A stretch of 64,000 nucleotides of DNA. It comes from Dermanyssus gallinae (Eukaryota > Arthropoda > Arachnida > Mesostigmata > Dermanyssidae). The stretch is from NCBI GenBank assembly GCA_003439945.1, contig QVRM01004850.1, positions 1 to 64,000 of the forward strand. The letters run 5' to 3'. The position numbers and the translations under genes were made by a program. The notes below the pieces were generated by a model. The model was not told the DNA's origin. It was given only the letters and a program-made list of their open reading frames with translations, and ran no database searches. Below are positions 20,309-32,808 of this stretch, in pieces. Each line of letters opens with the position of its first letter. The first letter of the stretch is position 1.

Positions 20309-20341
<33 letters not shown>
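20309..20341. repeat. (TA)n array
   Basis: Uninterrupted TA dinucleotides, about 16 copies. Confidence 0.9.
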
Positions 20342-20343
<2 letters not shown>

Positions 20344-20475
20344 GCAGAATTCGTAGAAGCTCATTCGGCTCTTCACCGCGGAACGGTACGCGTGATCTAC
20401 GCGCCACGCCCGTGTGTTGGTAAGAGCGCTTGAGTGTATGTTGATTTTGTTGTATCTGCGGTGGTGGCCTCGCAG

Positions 20476-20535
20476 CCTTCGTCGTCGTTGTTGTTGTTCT
20501 TGTTGTTGTCGTCGTTGTTGTTGTTGTTGTTGTTA
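20476..20535. repeat. (GTT/GTC)n array
   Basis: Triplet repeat tgttgttgt with tcg interruptions. Confidence 0.85.
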
Positions 20536-21208
20536 TTACGGTCTTTGCCGACACATACTGCAAACAACAACAACGCCGACGACGACAACGCGGACGTCGG
20601 ATATGACGCGATGGGCTGGCTGTTGTTTTTTCGATTCCACTCCGTCTATTTCTTCGTCTTCTCCTGCTGCTCCTCTTTCGTTGTCATCTCCTTCTGGCGG
20701 CCCACATGCACATACCTAGTCCACAACGCGCTCCAGCCTCATGATGGTGACGTAATTTCCGTATGCGCCCCTAGGGAGGGAGACAGGGAGGAAGGGAGAG
20801 AGGGCGGAAGGAAGGAGGCTTTTGGCCGAAATGGATGAATGGACGGCTTCTGGACATCGTCGTCGTCGTCTTCTGCGCCCCCCTAGCGTCATAACCGCCG
20901 CTGAACGTAGGGGGCGGCGGCGATGGAAGAGAAGAGCCCGCCGACGCCTCCACTGACGTCGACGCCCCATAACCTTAGTAGTAGTGGTAGTGGTGGTGGT
21001 GGTGGTGCTGCTGTTGCCGCAGCCACCCTTGCGTATGTTGTATATATGGTCGTTGTTGTCGTTGGTTAGTAAGGAGTTGTCGTAGTTGAAGTCGTAGCAG
21101 TCACAGTGGTGGGACGAGCGAAATTGTTTGCAAATGGAGGGCGCTATAAGGTAGGCCGACAGGCTTACCTTCGTAAGCGTACGGTAGGTGACGGCGCATT
21201 GTGACAAC

Positions 21209-21243
<35 letters not shown>

Positions 21244-22018
21244 ACAAATAGCCCGATTATTCTTATTTTCACTCTTGGTTCCCTGAGGGCGACGAAACTT
21301 CAGAGGTAGGGTAGCTACTACCGTCGACTGTTAAACTCGTCGACACAGACAGCCGTCGTCCTGGGTTCAGCGCTGACTACTACCACAAACTAGACGGCTG
21401 CGTCAGCTGCGTTTGACTATCGATATTGATTCTGTGCGATTCGTATCCGTATTGGTTGTGGCCTTGGAGTGGTGACGTGACAACGCCCACGTTCACAATC
21501 GTTGGATGTCAAGCCGCACAAACTACGCTGGTGTTCGTAGGAGATTCGTAAACGGCAGACGGGTCCACACACGTCGTTTCCTCATGTCCCGAAGCCTTGT
21601 CAACGCGAAGTGTCCGAATGTAAGCCGGCGGATCTTCGTGCGTATGCGTGCAACTGCTGAACGAACGGCACGACGCACGTGCCACTCGTATCGCGTTGCC
21701 TCGCCTTGGCAATTTGGCTGGCTACTCACTGGACATTGATCGGACAGCGAGAGCAACGCCTGCGAGGCGAACAGCCTCATTAACGACAGCGATAATGACC
21801 CATTTTCTGCTCTCTTGGATATGTTAGCTGCCAGCTATCTCCTCAGCCTTCTATGACGTGTGGTCTCTGGAGGTGTGCTAGCTGACCTCTCTGGTACGCC
21901 ACCTGGTCTTATCGTATACCTCCTACGTCCGGTTTGGAATTGCCGGTGGCGGCGCGACTACCGCTGTTCAAGATTCGTGCGGTCGGTTTCCCTCAGCTTG
22001 TATATTCGTCGAGCCTGG

Positions 22019-22029
22019 TGGCGTGGTGG
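22019..22029 (+). promoter_or_regulatory. SINE A, A-box-like element
   Basis: tggcgtggtgg matches the tRNA A-box pattern TRGYNNANNNG except for one position. Spacing to the B box is about 50 bases, normal for pol III internal promoters. Confidence 0.6.
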
Positions 22030-22079
22030 GTGCATTCGCGTGCGCCTCGCGGCCACAGGAGACACATAGGTGCGGCACT

Positions 22080-22090
22080 GGTTCGATTCC
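22080..22090 (+). promoter_or_regulatory. SINE A, B box
   Basis: ggttcgattcc is an exact match to GGTTCGANTCC. Confidence 0.8.
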
Positions 22091-22113
22091 CACCGTTGCA
22101 CATTTGTATATAT

Positions 22114-22183
22114 TCCATTTTCAATGAAGTAAAACGAAAGTAGTTCCGTTGGAAATGGTTGTAACATACATTCAATAAAAAAA
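22114..22183 (+). mobile_element. 5'-truncated 3' end of the R1-clade LINE, nested in a SINE
   Basis: ccattttcaatgaagtaaaa, cgaaagt and ggaaatggtt then ttcaataaaaaaa match, with substitutions, the 3' UTR of the 15.7 kb LINE read on its coding strand (tttcagtgatgtaaaacgaa, ggaatatggtt, gaataaaaaa). tatata occurs on both sides and may be a target duplication. Confidence 0.7.
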
Positions 22184-22337
22184 TATATATATATACGGGG
22201 GCCCGTCTTACGAAGCAACGCGAAAGCAAACCCGTGCACGTTAAATGTTGGCTGAGGGTCAGCCCAAAAACGTTTTTGTATACTCGTTCATCCCGCTTGC
22301 CTGTTTCGCCACTGAGCGTAGGGCTGCCTGCTTGTAG

Positions 22338-22470
22338 ACACTTTTCGAAGAGTTCGACAAAGAGACTTTTCGATATACATATCCAAAGCGAGTAGCTAAA
22401 TCAACACTTCTGGACTTGATCAGGGAGGAACGAAAAACAGCGAGAATCAACGAAGAACAAGTCAGGAAGG
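22338..22470 (+). CDS. Possible internal exon of an unidentified gene
   Basis: The 133 bases are preceded by cctgcttgtag (acceptor-like) and followed by gtaagc after AAGG (donor-like). In frame they encode a charged peptide beginning TLFEEFDKETFRYTYPKRVA and ending REERKTARINEEQVRKG. If unspliced, the frame stops at 22488-22490. The composition looks like ordinary soluble protein, unlike the low-complexity frames around it. I do not recognise the protein and no partner exon was found nearby. It may be chance or a transposon remnant. Confidence 0.3.
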
Positions 22471-22490
22471 GTAAGCTCATTGAGGCCTAA

Positions 22491-24590
22491 GCGTGCCAGC
22501 CATCGGGAACATTGTGTAGCCAACGCACCTGGAAACGAGCCAGACAGGGCAGTTCTAGCCGAAATGCGTGGCTCGTGTAAAAATCTGCACGTTCGCAGGG
22601 TTCGTCGAAATAGAAAGGGGCCCGCGTTGGCCTGCAACACGGTGAGGACGCAGCGAACACCGTTGCTCCGCGTGAGTCGAGACCACCTTTCTTTCTAGGT
22701 CCCAGAGTAGCCCTAACAGTATATGTACGAGCCAACAGCAATAGCAGCAGCAGTAACGGGAGCTGCACGCACATGAGTAAATACACTGCTGGGAAGTAGC
22801 TGGTCGGTCATTTGGTCGCAAGCAACTGTTCTAACACGGCTGCCTGCTTGTACTTCTAGTACTCTGACGTACCGCTGTGCTGGTGTCGTCACAATTGCAT
22901 TCGGGTCTTGTTCTAAAGCAGTACAATACGCGTTTGCACGACATGGACGACCAGGACGGAATTCGTTCGTCGCCGACGTGTTGATCGGAAAAAGCGCCCG
23001 TATTTCGAATTGAGTCCAGCCACCTCTTATTTTCCTTTCCTCTTAGGAAGTAGGAGTGTGTGTGTTGGACCTAGGTACGTGTTGTACAATGAGCCCTTGC
23101 CGCTGTTCCCTCTGCTGCTGGAGGTTTGTTACGAGATGCCCGATCGGTGATTAATTGGAGGCTTTAGTACGATTGCCTAATGCCCGCTGCTAGATGATAC
23201 TATTGCCCAATTGCTATTAGTTCAAGTTAAGCCACACCAACTCCTAACATCAATCACACTGCAAGAAGCATATCTGATTTATAGATCTCATACGGATATT
23301 TACATAAGGGGAATTATACTGCTGGCATTGAAAAACTGATGTGGTGGAGATTGCCGGTGCTGTCGCCAGAAGCTATCCAAGCGATGGTTATTTCAGCTAG
23401 CTGAAGCCGATCTAGCACTGGCAGCACAAGCATGTCAAGTATGATGGCGACAACGAAGGCCGATGTCCGACCGAGTCCGCCGCGAGCTCCTTCGAGTCGA
23501 GTAGTGAAGGGTGAAGTCTTGGGAATTCTCAACGCAGCTGCAGCAGCAGCTTCAGCAGCAACAGCCGGCCGTGCCTCGGTTTGTTTTCGCTAACGCTAAT
23601 GCGGTCGTTTGCCAAGCAAGTAAGAAAGCATTCTTCCTGGCGTGGTTGTATGGACGCGTTCGACTGTTATTGCGTTATGCAGTAGTAGTAGTAACTCGAC
23701 GGGTAGTAGAAGAAGCTCGAACCAAAAAAAGGAAAAACAAACGCCCCAGTCGAACGGACTTAAACACTACACACCTGCCCTTCTAACTATCCATCCACGG
23801 AGACAGCATTAACATTCCCTATCTGTTCCTCTCTCAGTTCCTCTCTCTCTCTCTCTCTTTGTTTCTTCGTTTTGGAAAGTTAGAAAGGCAGAGACAAATA
23901 GAGCGCAACCCCGCGGTAAACAGAGAGATGGGTGAATTTTTTACCCGCGCTCGATGATCAAACGAAAGATGCCCGTTCGATTTCCAGGTGGAAGGGCTCG
24001 TCACCATCATCGTTCTTGTAACAATTATTATCGCCATTATCATCATCATCATCATCATCTTTACTAATACGAACTATTCGCATTCCGAACTATTCACATT
24101 TTTACTAATACGAACTATTCGCATGCTTACTGAAACAACTTTACATGCCGCTCCTTTCGGCGTCCACAGGGACGTCACATGGTGCGAGTATCGTCCGTGT
24201 GTCGCTGTTGCTTCAGCAGCAGGCACTCGCTGATGCTGTCGCAGACATTACGACGTCTGTGTTGAATGACCACCCCCCCCCCCCCCGAATAGAGCCAGTC
24301 CAACCTTTGACTTTGGATTTTAATGAATAACTAGACAATAACGTACGTACTTCACGTAGTTAACCATGCGTTTCGTCTGTCCAGTCAATCAGCCAGGGTA
24401 AACTCCGCTCGTTACCGCCGTTGTCCGAGGAGCTAAGCTTTCGGGGCACAGAAATCTGAGAACAAGAGGTACGAAACGGACAGGCAGACCTTATCGGGCA
24501 ACGCTTACCTTGCTACGGCGCATTTGAAAACGTTGCTGCTGGCGTTCTTTGGCTTCACATTGTTAGTAGTGTATTTGCCTTTCTCCCCAT

Positions 24591-24636
<46 letters not shown>

Positions 24637-25284
24637 GTTATCCTGCTTGACGTTATGATATTCCAGTTGCGTGACCTTTTTTGCCTCTGCAAAATTCCTC
24701 CCCATACACACACTCTCTCTCTCTCTCTTGTTCTCCGATGCGAGAGAATGTAGTTGATTGGAAGAGAATGCGCCTGTGTTGAACAACGACACTATTCATT
24801 ACTCAGCTGGGGTCATTCTGCGCCCTGTGGCTCTGTACTATGACTTACTAAGCCGGCAGAAACACTCGGACACATGGAAGCAACATGTATCGTGTGCGCT
24901 TGCACTGGTTCGCGAAGATGTTCGCTGGAGAATGATCCACTAATATCGAGCCATACTGAAAACGGCCAACGCAGATCGAGAACAGAGCTCAGATATGCCC
25001 GTCAAGAGCTAGAGCGAGAAAAAGCTCAAAAACGAGAGATCCGAACCTGAGGGGGATGTCCGTACTTGAGATCGGATGATGATCTTTTCCCGGTATTAAC
25101 GTGTTATTGGCCATCATAAGCTAATTGATGTCCAACAAAGTAGCTAGTGGTGCTGACTACGAATCAACAGTGTTCGGGTTCCTATCTTTGCTCGCACGCT
25201 ATTTTCAAGTTTCTAGTTGCTTAGAAAAGATGTTCTACTGTTCCAAGCTAATTTCAGTCGAATGGAGGAGTCGCGGATGCAGCG

Positions 25285-25288
<4 letters not shown>
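22491..25288. other. Gene-free stretch with simple repeats
   Basis: No gene is recognised. It holds CT repeats at 23833-23858, a CAT-rich tract at 24001-24060, two gaactattc direct repeats at 24071-24121, a C14 run at 24273-24286, (TA)n at 24596-24633 and CT repeats at 24713-24729. Confidence 0.6.
24596..24633. repeat. (TA)n array
   Basis: Pure TA repeat. Confidence 0.9.

Positions 25289-25338
<50 letters not shown>
25289..25338. repeat. (TA)n array
   Basis: Pure TA repeat, about 25 copies. Confidence 0.9.
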
Positions 25339-25344
<6 letters not shown>

Positions 25345-27340
25345 TAGAAAAGACAAATGAATTATACGTGCTGGTATTTCGGAATAAGGCGTATATTTGA
25401 TAGTCTTTTTACTAATCTGATAATTAATTGTATTGTTAAAACACACTGCCTAGCTATACGTACGCTTCTACAGCATACGTGTAAATGTGAAAGAGAATTC
25501 ACGTTCTTTATCGTGGTACGTCGTGTCTGGCTGTATCCTCTGCATCGTGGTACGTCGTTTGTGGTCGTTTCCTCGGTATTACAACGCGGAGTCTATTAGT
25601 TAGCATTCACCGCCACTACCACCACGACCACCTCCATAACTAGCATTAACTACACCGACTAGGATAGCGGGCGGCGCATTCGGTGTTGTTATTGTTGTCG
25701 TCGTTATTGTTGTTGTTGTTTTTGTTGTCGTCGTTATTGTTGTTGTCATCGTCTGTGGCAGCGCCTGAAGTTTGCGTCGTTAATTAAAGCTAACCACCAG
25801 CACTCGAATCAGCGGCCTCGTGCCTTGCAGCCGTGCCTAATATTAAATCGAACGTGTTCATTTGGTCGTTTTACGCGCTTTGGCGCTCGCTTCGATCGGG
25901 CTTCGAAAAGCGAGACCAGCGGGCAAGCATGCAGGCTCGCTGGAAGGGGGCGCGTCGGCGACTGTAGGACGGATAGACGGACGAATGGACGAACGAACGA
26001 ACGAAAGGTTCTACCTGCCGGAGGCAGGGGCGGCGCGGCCAAAAGTCTGGCCACCTCGCCGCCCGTGCTGGTCCGTGGCAGCCATGGTAGGCATGGTAGG
26101 CCGCTCGTTGGCGCGCGATCACTGCGCGTGAGACGATTAGACGATTAGACCGAGAGGCGACCAAAGGCGACCACAAACCCGAACGTCCATCGCAGTCGTA
26201 GGCGTGACCGACCGGCCTGTGCTATGCTGTGCAATGCCCGCGCCCATACGTTTTGCATGCAGAACCGCCCAGAACCATTTGCTCGATGTTTTAATATATG
26301 TAGTTCGGAGAGTCCTAGAGTCGCCTATGTCGCAACTTAGGAGGCATTTACAGATGCTCGTTACAGATGCTGTTGCTGCTGCTGCTGCTGGTGCTTTGCT
26401 ACGGCTGATCCGCTGTTGGCAGCGGGGCAGAGTAGGGGGGCTGCTATGGGAATACGCGGCGGAAAAAATAGAGATATACCTAGAAAGAAGTTTCGAGAGA
26501 CTGAATGAGGTTAAATACAGAAGGAGGCCAGGAAGGTACAGAATTGGCGGAGCGCCGAGGTGAGAGGAAGGGCGTGAGCCAGCGAGAGAGAGAGGGGGGG
26601 AGAGAGAACAAAACGAGAAAGGGAGACGGAATGCAATTAAGCAAAACTAATAAAACGCCGCATAGTTATGTTTAGTTTATTTTAGTTTGTGCGCTTTTTG
26701 CTTTGCGTCTTGCCGTTAGAGCCCTGAATGCAATGAAACTTCAGCTACCATGCCGACCTTGGCGTTGTGTATATATATATATATATTTATGCGGTAACTA
26801 CATGGGCACATGGGAACATGACGAATCTATTTGCATAAACGGCTAGTGATGGCAGCGCTGTGGGTCGTTCTAATAAAGCGCCATACTATCTAACTTAATG
26901 GTTTTTTCGAATCATAACATGCAACATTAAGTGAGGTTTTTCTCTCTCTGTATGTATTGCATTTCTCGAGAGCAGCAATTCCCGTCATGGCACTCATACT
27001 GCGTGTGTGCTTGAGTTGAACGATCATCGATTCACGTTCTTAATGACGAAACAAGCCAAAAATATTCCACTACCAAATGAAACCCCGTAATAGCAAATAT
27101 GCCTTCTCGCTCTCTCACTGATTCCTCCTCATAGCTAGCCAATGGAGCGTTCGCAACTGGTTGCAACTGGTGCTCATAAGCCGTAGACTTGTTAATAGTT
27201 GTTCGTGACAGCGCCAGGGGATTTTCGGGGATGCGAGAGCCTTAGCGCCGCCCATATGAGCCGATCAGAAGCATTGCCAACGGTTGCCACTTAGAGGTTG
27301 TTGGGCTCAGTGTTGCATAACTGCTATGCGTATACTTTAG
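25339..27340. other. Gene-free stretch
   Basis: Contains GTT/GTC repeats (25684-25745), (CGAA)-like repeats near 25980-26005, CTG repeats (26367-26393), GA-rich sequence near 26580-26610 and (TA)n at 26768-26787. No supported coding region. Confidence 0.6.
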
Positions 27341-27360
27341 TTCTGGATGACGGTGACGAT

Positions 27361-27420
27361 GACAACAACAACAACAGCAACAACAACACCAACAACAACA
27401 CCAACAACAACAATGACGAC
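27361..27420. repeat. (CAA)n array
   Basis: Triplet array aacaacaac with interruptions. Confidence 0.85.
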
Positions 27421-27634
27421 GACAGAAATGTGATTTCCATCAAAGCAACTACAGAAACAGCGGCCCCTACGCCTTACTGCTGACTCAGTCGCCGGTGTGG
27501 CAACTGCCCAAATGCGTGCGGCGCAACACCTGCCAGTATGGATGGATGGTGTACAGGAACCGAAGCCTTAGACTGCCGAAGTTGGCTTGCGGTTTTATAT
27601 CGGCCAGAGGCGCCTTAACTAACCATCTCTTCGA

Positions 27635-27662
27635 TTACTACTACTACTACTACTACTACTAC
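27635..27662. repeat. (TAC)n array
   Basis: About nine TAC units. Confidence 0.85.
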
Positions 27663-27837
27663 GACTGGTGTTTCTGCTACGAGTAGTGCTACAACTAGTA
27701 TGACATGCTTGCGCGTGGCTAGCGATGTTGTAGATAGCCAACTAGGTATGGCGCCCCCTTGGTGGGCATTAATCGAGTTTTGACTTGATCGTTAAACGGT
27801 AGCTTCTGCAGTCTTCGGCGGCGTCGTCGTCGCTGCT

Positions 27838-27933
27838 GCTGTTGTTGTTGTTGTTGTTGGTTGTTGTTATTGTTGCTGTTGTTGTTATTGTTGTTATTGT
27901 TGCTGTTGTTGTTGTTGTCGTTGTTGTTGTTAA
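27838..27933. repeat. (GTT)n array
   Basis: About thirty GTT units with occasional gct and att changes; the frames through it encode only poly-N, poly-Q or poly-V/L. Confidence 0.9.
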
Positions 27934-30900
27934 CAGTGGCATGGATGTCGCCATCCATGTTGTCGCTGCTCCGGCTGCCGTCGCTGCAATGCTGGACTCC
28001 TCCGTTTCTCTAATTCTCCCCTCCAGTAACGCCGATCCGTTTCGCAGTAATCGAGGAGCAAGGATTAATCAATCCTTAAATAAGGAGTTCATATAGCTGC
28101 TGCGGGCATTGCGGCAGGCAGGTCTTGGCAGGCTCGTGGTCTTCCTAATCGCAGTAGTAATAGTAGTAGTAGTAATAGTAGTACTACTAATTTTGGAAGA
28201 AGCACATAAACCAAACCGCGAACCCCTGCGCATTTAGTGCCAACCCCAGCACCCATAGAGGGAGAACGGTCGTATCCACTCACCGGGCGATTCATCGCTT
28301 CAGCTTCTCAGCAACTTCCATTAATTTCGCTCTTTTTCTACGTATACTGAAAGTGAGCTCGCTCGGCCATAGGAAACGACCAACAGCGATTAACTTGTTC
28401 ACTTCGCCACCACTGTTCCCGGTACAAGCAAGCGCCTTCATAGATGTGACGAGAGGGACACGTCACACTACTCATGGAGCTGTTCGTAATGACGACGGCT
28501 ATAATTACGATAACGGCGACAGCCGATGACGATGACGCTGACGCACGATCAGAGGACTTATAGAAAGTAATGTTGCTGCTCGCCTCACGTCGCTGCATGC
28601 CTACTTGCTTCAGAGAGGACTGTGGCCCACATCTAGTAGACGACGATACATAGATGTAAGTTTCGCCGCCACCGAGTGGACATCTGGTGAACAAACGCAC
28701 CTGCCCCCACACCACTCAGTTTGCACCAAGCCATCGCGGCTCCTTTCTTTAAGCCTACCTGCACATAGACGAACTCGTACAAAGCCGCACATATAAATAG
28801 AGAACGATGGAATAGAAGGTACACTTCTACTACGCTACACGTGATCTGCGATGTGCGACGTCTCGCAGGAAATGACGACAGATAACGGTATGCCAGAGGA
28901 TATACCGGTTCTACTGGTTTTGCCCTTCAAGCAACGCAATAGGTATACATTTTGCGCTTTTCGTAGCTATCTGCCTGGTACCTTGTGCTGGTCGTCATTT
29001 TGCACCCCGTCGTCATAGATTTTGTTCTAGCCTACTTCTTCCCCTATAGATAGTTGTAGTAGTAAGGGAGGCAGCGGAAGTGGTCCTAGTATTATAAGGA
29101 ACATGACCTACCCATGTATATATATATATATATATATATTCAGTATTTATATTTATTTCACCAGGCCTGCTCATATTTATTATGGTAATAGCGGCTCTCT
29201 TTGTGTGTAGATGCGGAGGTTTGAGAAATAGACCGATGTTCAGGGACGTCTAGGGGAACAGCTATGGATGGCTGGCTATCTGCCCCTCTAAACTCTTTAA
29301 CCGACGTGCTGGGGCAGTATGCCCCCCTACAGCCATAATGCTGCCGAGAACCTCTAGCTGGAGTACAGCAGCAGTAGCGGCGGCAGCGACGACGACGACA
29401 ACAACAACACACAGCAAAAGAAGTTCCACAAAAGGGCCTGGAACAAAACCACTTGGAAAGTCCTATATAGGTAAAAGCCGCCAGGCAAAAAATAAATCTC
29501 TTCTCTGCCCCTCTAAGGTAGTGGGCTAAGTCCGAGGGTCCGGGGGTCGCACACACACGCGCAGACACTTGGGGGGGGGGGGGGTCCGACCGTGGAAAGG
29601 ATTTAGTAGTAGTGGTAGTAGCAGCAGGAGAATCTACTACTGTACCTGGCTGGTCTAAAGTGCAGCGATAGATGCGGCCGTTCGATTAGGCCCATTGTGG
29701 GCCCATTTTTCTAAGTGGACGGATAAACAGGCGCGCTGGCGGTAGAGCAAACGCACCTCCCAGACATGTTCTCGGTAGCTGTTGTCGTCGCGTTTCTTCC
29801 TGTTTCCGGTGAGCAACCCGTTGGTTGCCCCTAGCGATCGGGAGGCCAAAAATTGCTCATTAAGGCTATCTTCGTCAGCTTCCAGGGGTTCTGACCTTCT
29901 GACCTGTTATTACTCGTACAACCAACGACCGCATGCATGCATGCACGGGCAGCCTGGCGCCGATCTGCATTTGCCCTCATCACTTTACCACATCGCATGC
30001 TACTAGGTGCGAGTCGTACCATTTTTATCGTTTCTGTAATCTCTATAATAATACTCTATACAAAAATGATGGGTAAGTCCTCCGAGCAAAGCGGCTGGCA
30101 TCATCGGATGTTGGCATATGGCTTGCACCTGTGTATATATATATATATGTATATACATATAGTTTTCCTTTATTATTTCATTATTATTGTATAACATAGC
30201 TTTAGTAGAAGGTTAATATGACGATTTACATCGAACACTCAAGACAAACATTGCGCTAGCGGATAATGTTATATGTATTTAGTAAGTAGTTTGTACATTT
30301 TAGAGGTGCTTTTTATTCTCTCCTCTGAAAAGTCTGTTATATTTACAAAACAGATATCAAGGTGCCCACAGAAGACTGTAGATGTTTCGTAAAGCGACCT
30401 TATTTGTTGTTGTTGTTGCTATTTATATTTTGTCGAACTAGAATGTGAAACATTCCATCTACAGGCAGCGATTTTGTGTGAGTTCAAAAGCGGTCTTCCT
30501 TTGTGCTGCGGAAACCATCCGAAATATTGTCGACGAGGACCGTATTTCAAACTTTGTGCTACAATGTGTTCACCAAGCTTCGTTTTGGCGACTTAAGCTT
30601 TTTGGTTGAATTTCATTACGGGAGTCGCCTTCGCGCCCATTGCTTCATGTCAAAGTTGAACCAATGAGTACTTCATTATTTAAACGACCGCAACATGGAG
30701 TGCCTAGCCTCCTCCATGCCTAAAATGCTGTTCTCGTCTTGGAAGACACAACGACTGTCCGTTCTTGGGTCGAATTCTTACTTGTAATGATAAAATGGCT
30801 CATTTACGACAAGATGGAACGTAGAAGGTCCTTGTGCGTCCCCGACCAACCCCCCCCCAGAGTACGCCAAAGACTATAATATCCCATTTGCACAACATTT

Positions 30901-32512
30901 TGCTCTGTGTCTCTTCTCGAGTTTTCTTTCTTCTAGTGGCCAAACGATAGACACGGGTGTCTACTGTGATCAGTCGGCTGAGTTATGACCACCCTCCAAG
31001 GAAAGAGACACCGGCTCGTAGGGTGGCGCAAGGGTGTTATCTATCACCAAGATAACGCGTGGTCTCATGTGGGTTTACCCGCATCATGCGGCTAAAATCG
31101 TTTAACTCGTTCAATTTTTAGATGATTTCAATATCGAACAATTCCAGTTATTTCCTTGCCTATATATATATATATATATCGCTTCTTCTATAATGTTCTG
31201 ATTTAGTCAATCGCATATTTCATACCGCGTGCAGTTGCCCAGAAAAACTCAAGGGTGGAAGCGAGATCAAGAGACGAAGAGGGAGGGAGGGAGGGAGAGA
31301 AAGCAAGCAAGACCGCGCGCAAAGGAGCATCGTCGAGTTCGAGTGCGACGACATTTTAGAGGCCATTTTGTACGCGTGAGTTCGTGCGAAGCTACTTTCT
31401 CCCGCCTGGCAGGCGCGTTTCTTTTGTTGTGTGCCCAGGCATGTCCTGCCGCGTCCTGCCGCCGTCGCCGCCACCACCGCCGCCTCGATACATCCTCGAG
31501 CGTCCTCGATGCTGCCTCCGTGCGGTTGCCATAGGTGGTGGGGGTTGGAGTTGGGGTTAGCGATGGGGGGTGGCGAAGTGGATATGTGGTCGGGGGTGGT
31601 GAAATAAACGTTCCAAAACCGACACCGAAAAACGACGACGACGAAGCCGACGTCGACGACGTGCCCACGGCGACACGGCATTGACACGGCGACGCACTTC
31701 TAGCTGTCACGCTCCCGCAGGTTGCAGCCGCCCAACCGGCAGTCCGGTTGCGGGCGACGCAACCAAGCCAGCAGCAGCAACAGCACGTCCTTGGATGTTC
31801 AGTCATGTCTATCTGGGGGTGACATATGGGGTAGAAGGCGGTTACTATCATTACTACTACGACTACTTCTTCTACTACTACTACTACTACTACTACGACT
31901 ATTTCTACCACTTCTACTACTACTACTACTACTACTACTTCAGCGTTAGCTTCACGGTCAGCCTCACCACACCCTCACCACTACTAGCAGCAGCACAGCT
32001 AGCAACATCGACACGTCAAAGAGCAGGACCCCAGCACCTAACACCTCTTCTAGACTGGCATTACACTACATTTGGCTTCATAGTACGACATCGTCATCGC
32101 CATACATATACCGTGATGCGTTGCACTTTACCGCTCTGTGGAAACTCTCTGCGTGTGTGAGAGGAGTAGCAACTATTGTTTCTGTTGCTTTTTATTGTGG
32201 TTGTTGTTGTCGTCGTCGTCGTGTCTTTTGAGAAACAAATACATAATACACATAGACGCAAACGTACGTAGCCTAAGTCCGGCCTAACCCTGACTGCGCA
32301 AATTGTACAGTACAAATAATGGCGTCGACGATGACGAATGTAAAAGAAGTTCCTTGTTTACTGCTCGAGAGAGAGAGATTGAGAGAGTGAAATGCGTTTA
32401 GAAGTATGAACGAGACATCAACAAGAGCAAGAACAACGCATTGTGAGGCTGTATATTCTTATATCCATATGTTCCTGTTTTGTTTTTCGATTATGGACGA
32501 TTTAAGTCCACT
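27934..32512. other. Gene-free stretch with simple repeats
   Basis: No gene is recognised on either strand. It contains TAG repeats (28141-28190), (TA)n at 29116-29140, 30132-30150 and 31161-31180, a G14 run (29571-29584), GAGG repeats (31279-31302) and TAC repeats (31848-31940). 30200-31150 is comparatively unique sequence with no long open frame. Confidence 0.6.
31848..31940. repeat. (TAC)n array
   Basis: Two TAC blocks separated by gacttcttc-like interruptions; plus-strand translation is poly-Y. Confidence 0.88.
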
Positions 32513-32612
32513 ATGGCTAATTTACCTTGCCTAAATTAGAAGCTATGAAAACAATTTATGAGTAACCTGCCGCAGACTTAAACCCACGGCTTCGCAAATG
32601 CAAGGCAAGGGT
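32513..32612 (-). mobile_element. SINE family B, copy 1 (truncated)
   Basis: Shares with 36880-37027, in the same order and orientation, tggctaatt, a block like ttagaagctatgaaaacaat, and a decayed tRNA T-arm region (acttaaaccca against cttgaaccca) followed by cgcaaatgcaa. Its tRNA head is cut at a (TA)n array. Confidence 0.6.
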
Positions 32613-32613
32613 G

Positions 32614-32808
<195 letters not shown>

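Larger units (their letters stand above)
19423..22008. other. Gene-free stretch with many simple repeats
   Basis: No convincing exon is seen. It contains CTG repeats near 19450-19475, a CT tract at 19518-19535, (TA)n at 20309-20341 and 21211-21238, GTT/GTC repeats at 20476-20535, and GGT repeats near 20984-21007. Open frames here are low-complexity translations. Confidence 0.6.
22010..22275 (+). mobile_element. SINE family A, copy 2, with a nested LINE 3' end
   Basis: The head carries a pol III A-box-like tggcgtggtgg (22019-22029) and a good B box ggttcgattcc (22080-22090), showing derivation from a tRNA. Blocks shared with the other copies are gcgtgcgcctcgcggccac, cgtcttacgaagcaacgcg and gttggctgagggtcagccc. 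Between B box and 3' block lies an extra 80 bases (22107-22190) absent from copies 1 and 3. Confidence 0.82.

Noticed and set aside
27769..27958. Poly-Q/poly-N protein on the minus strand
   Set aside because: Pure translation of the GTT array; no flanking coding signal.
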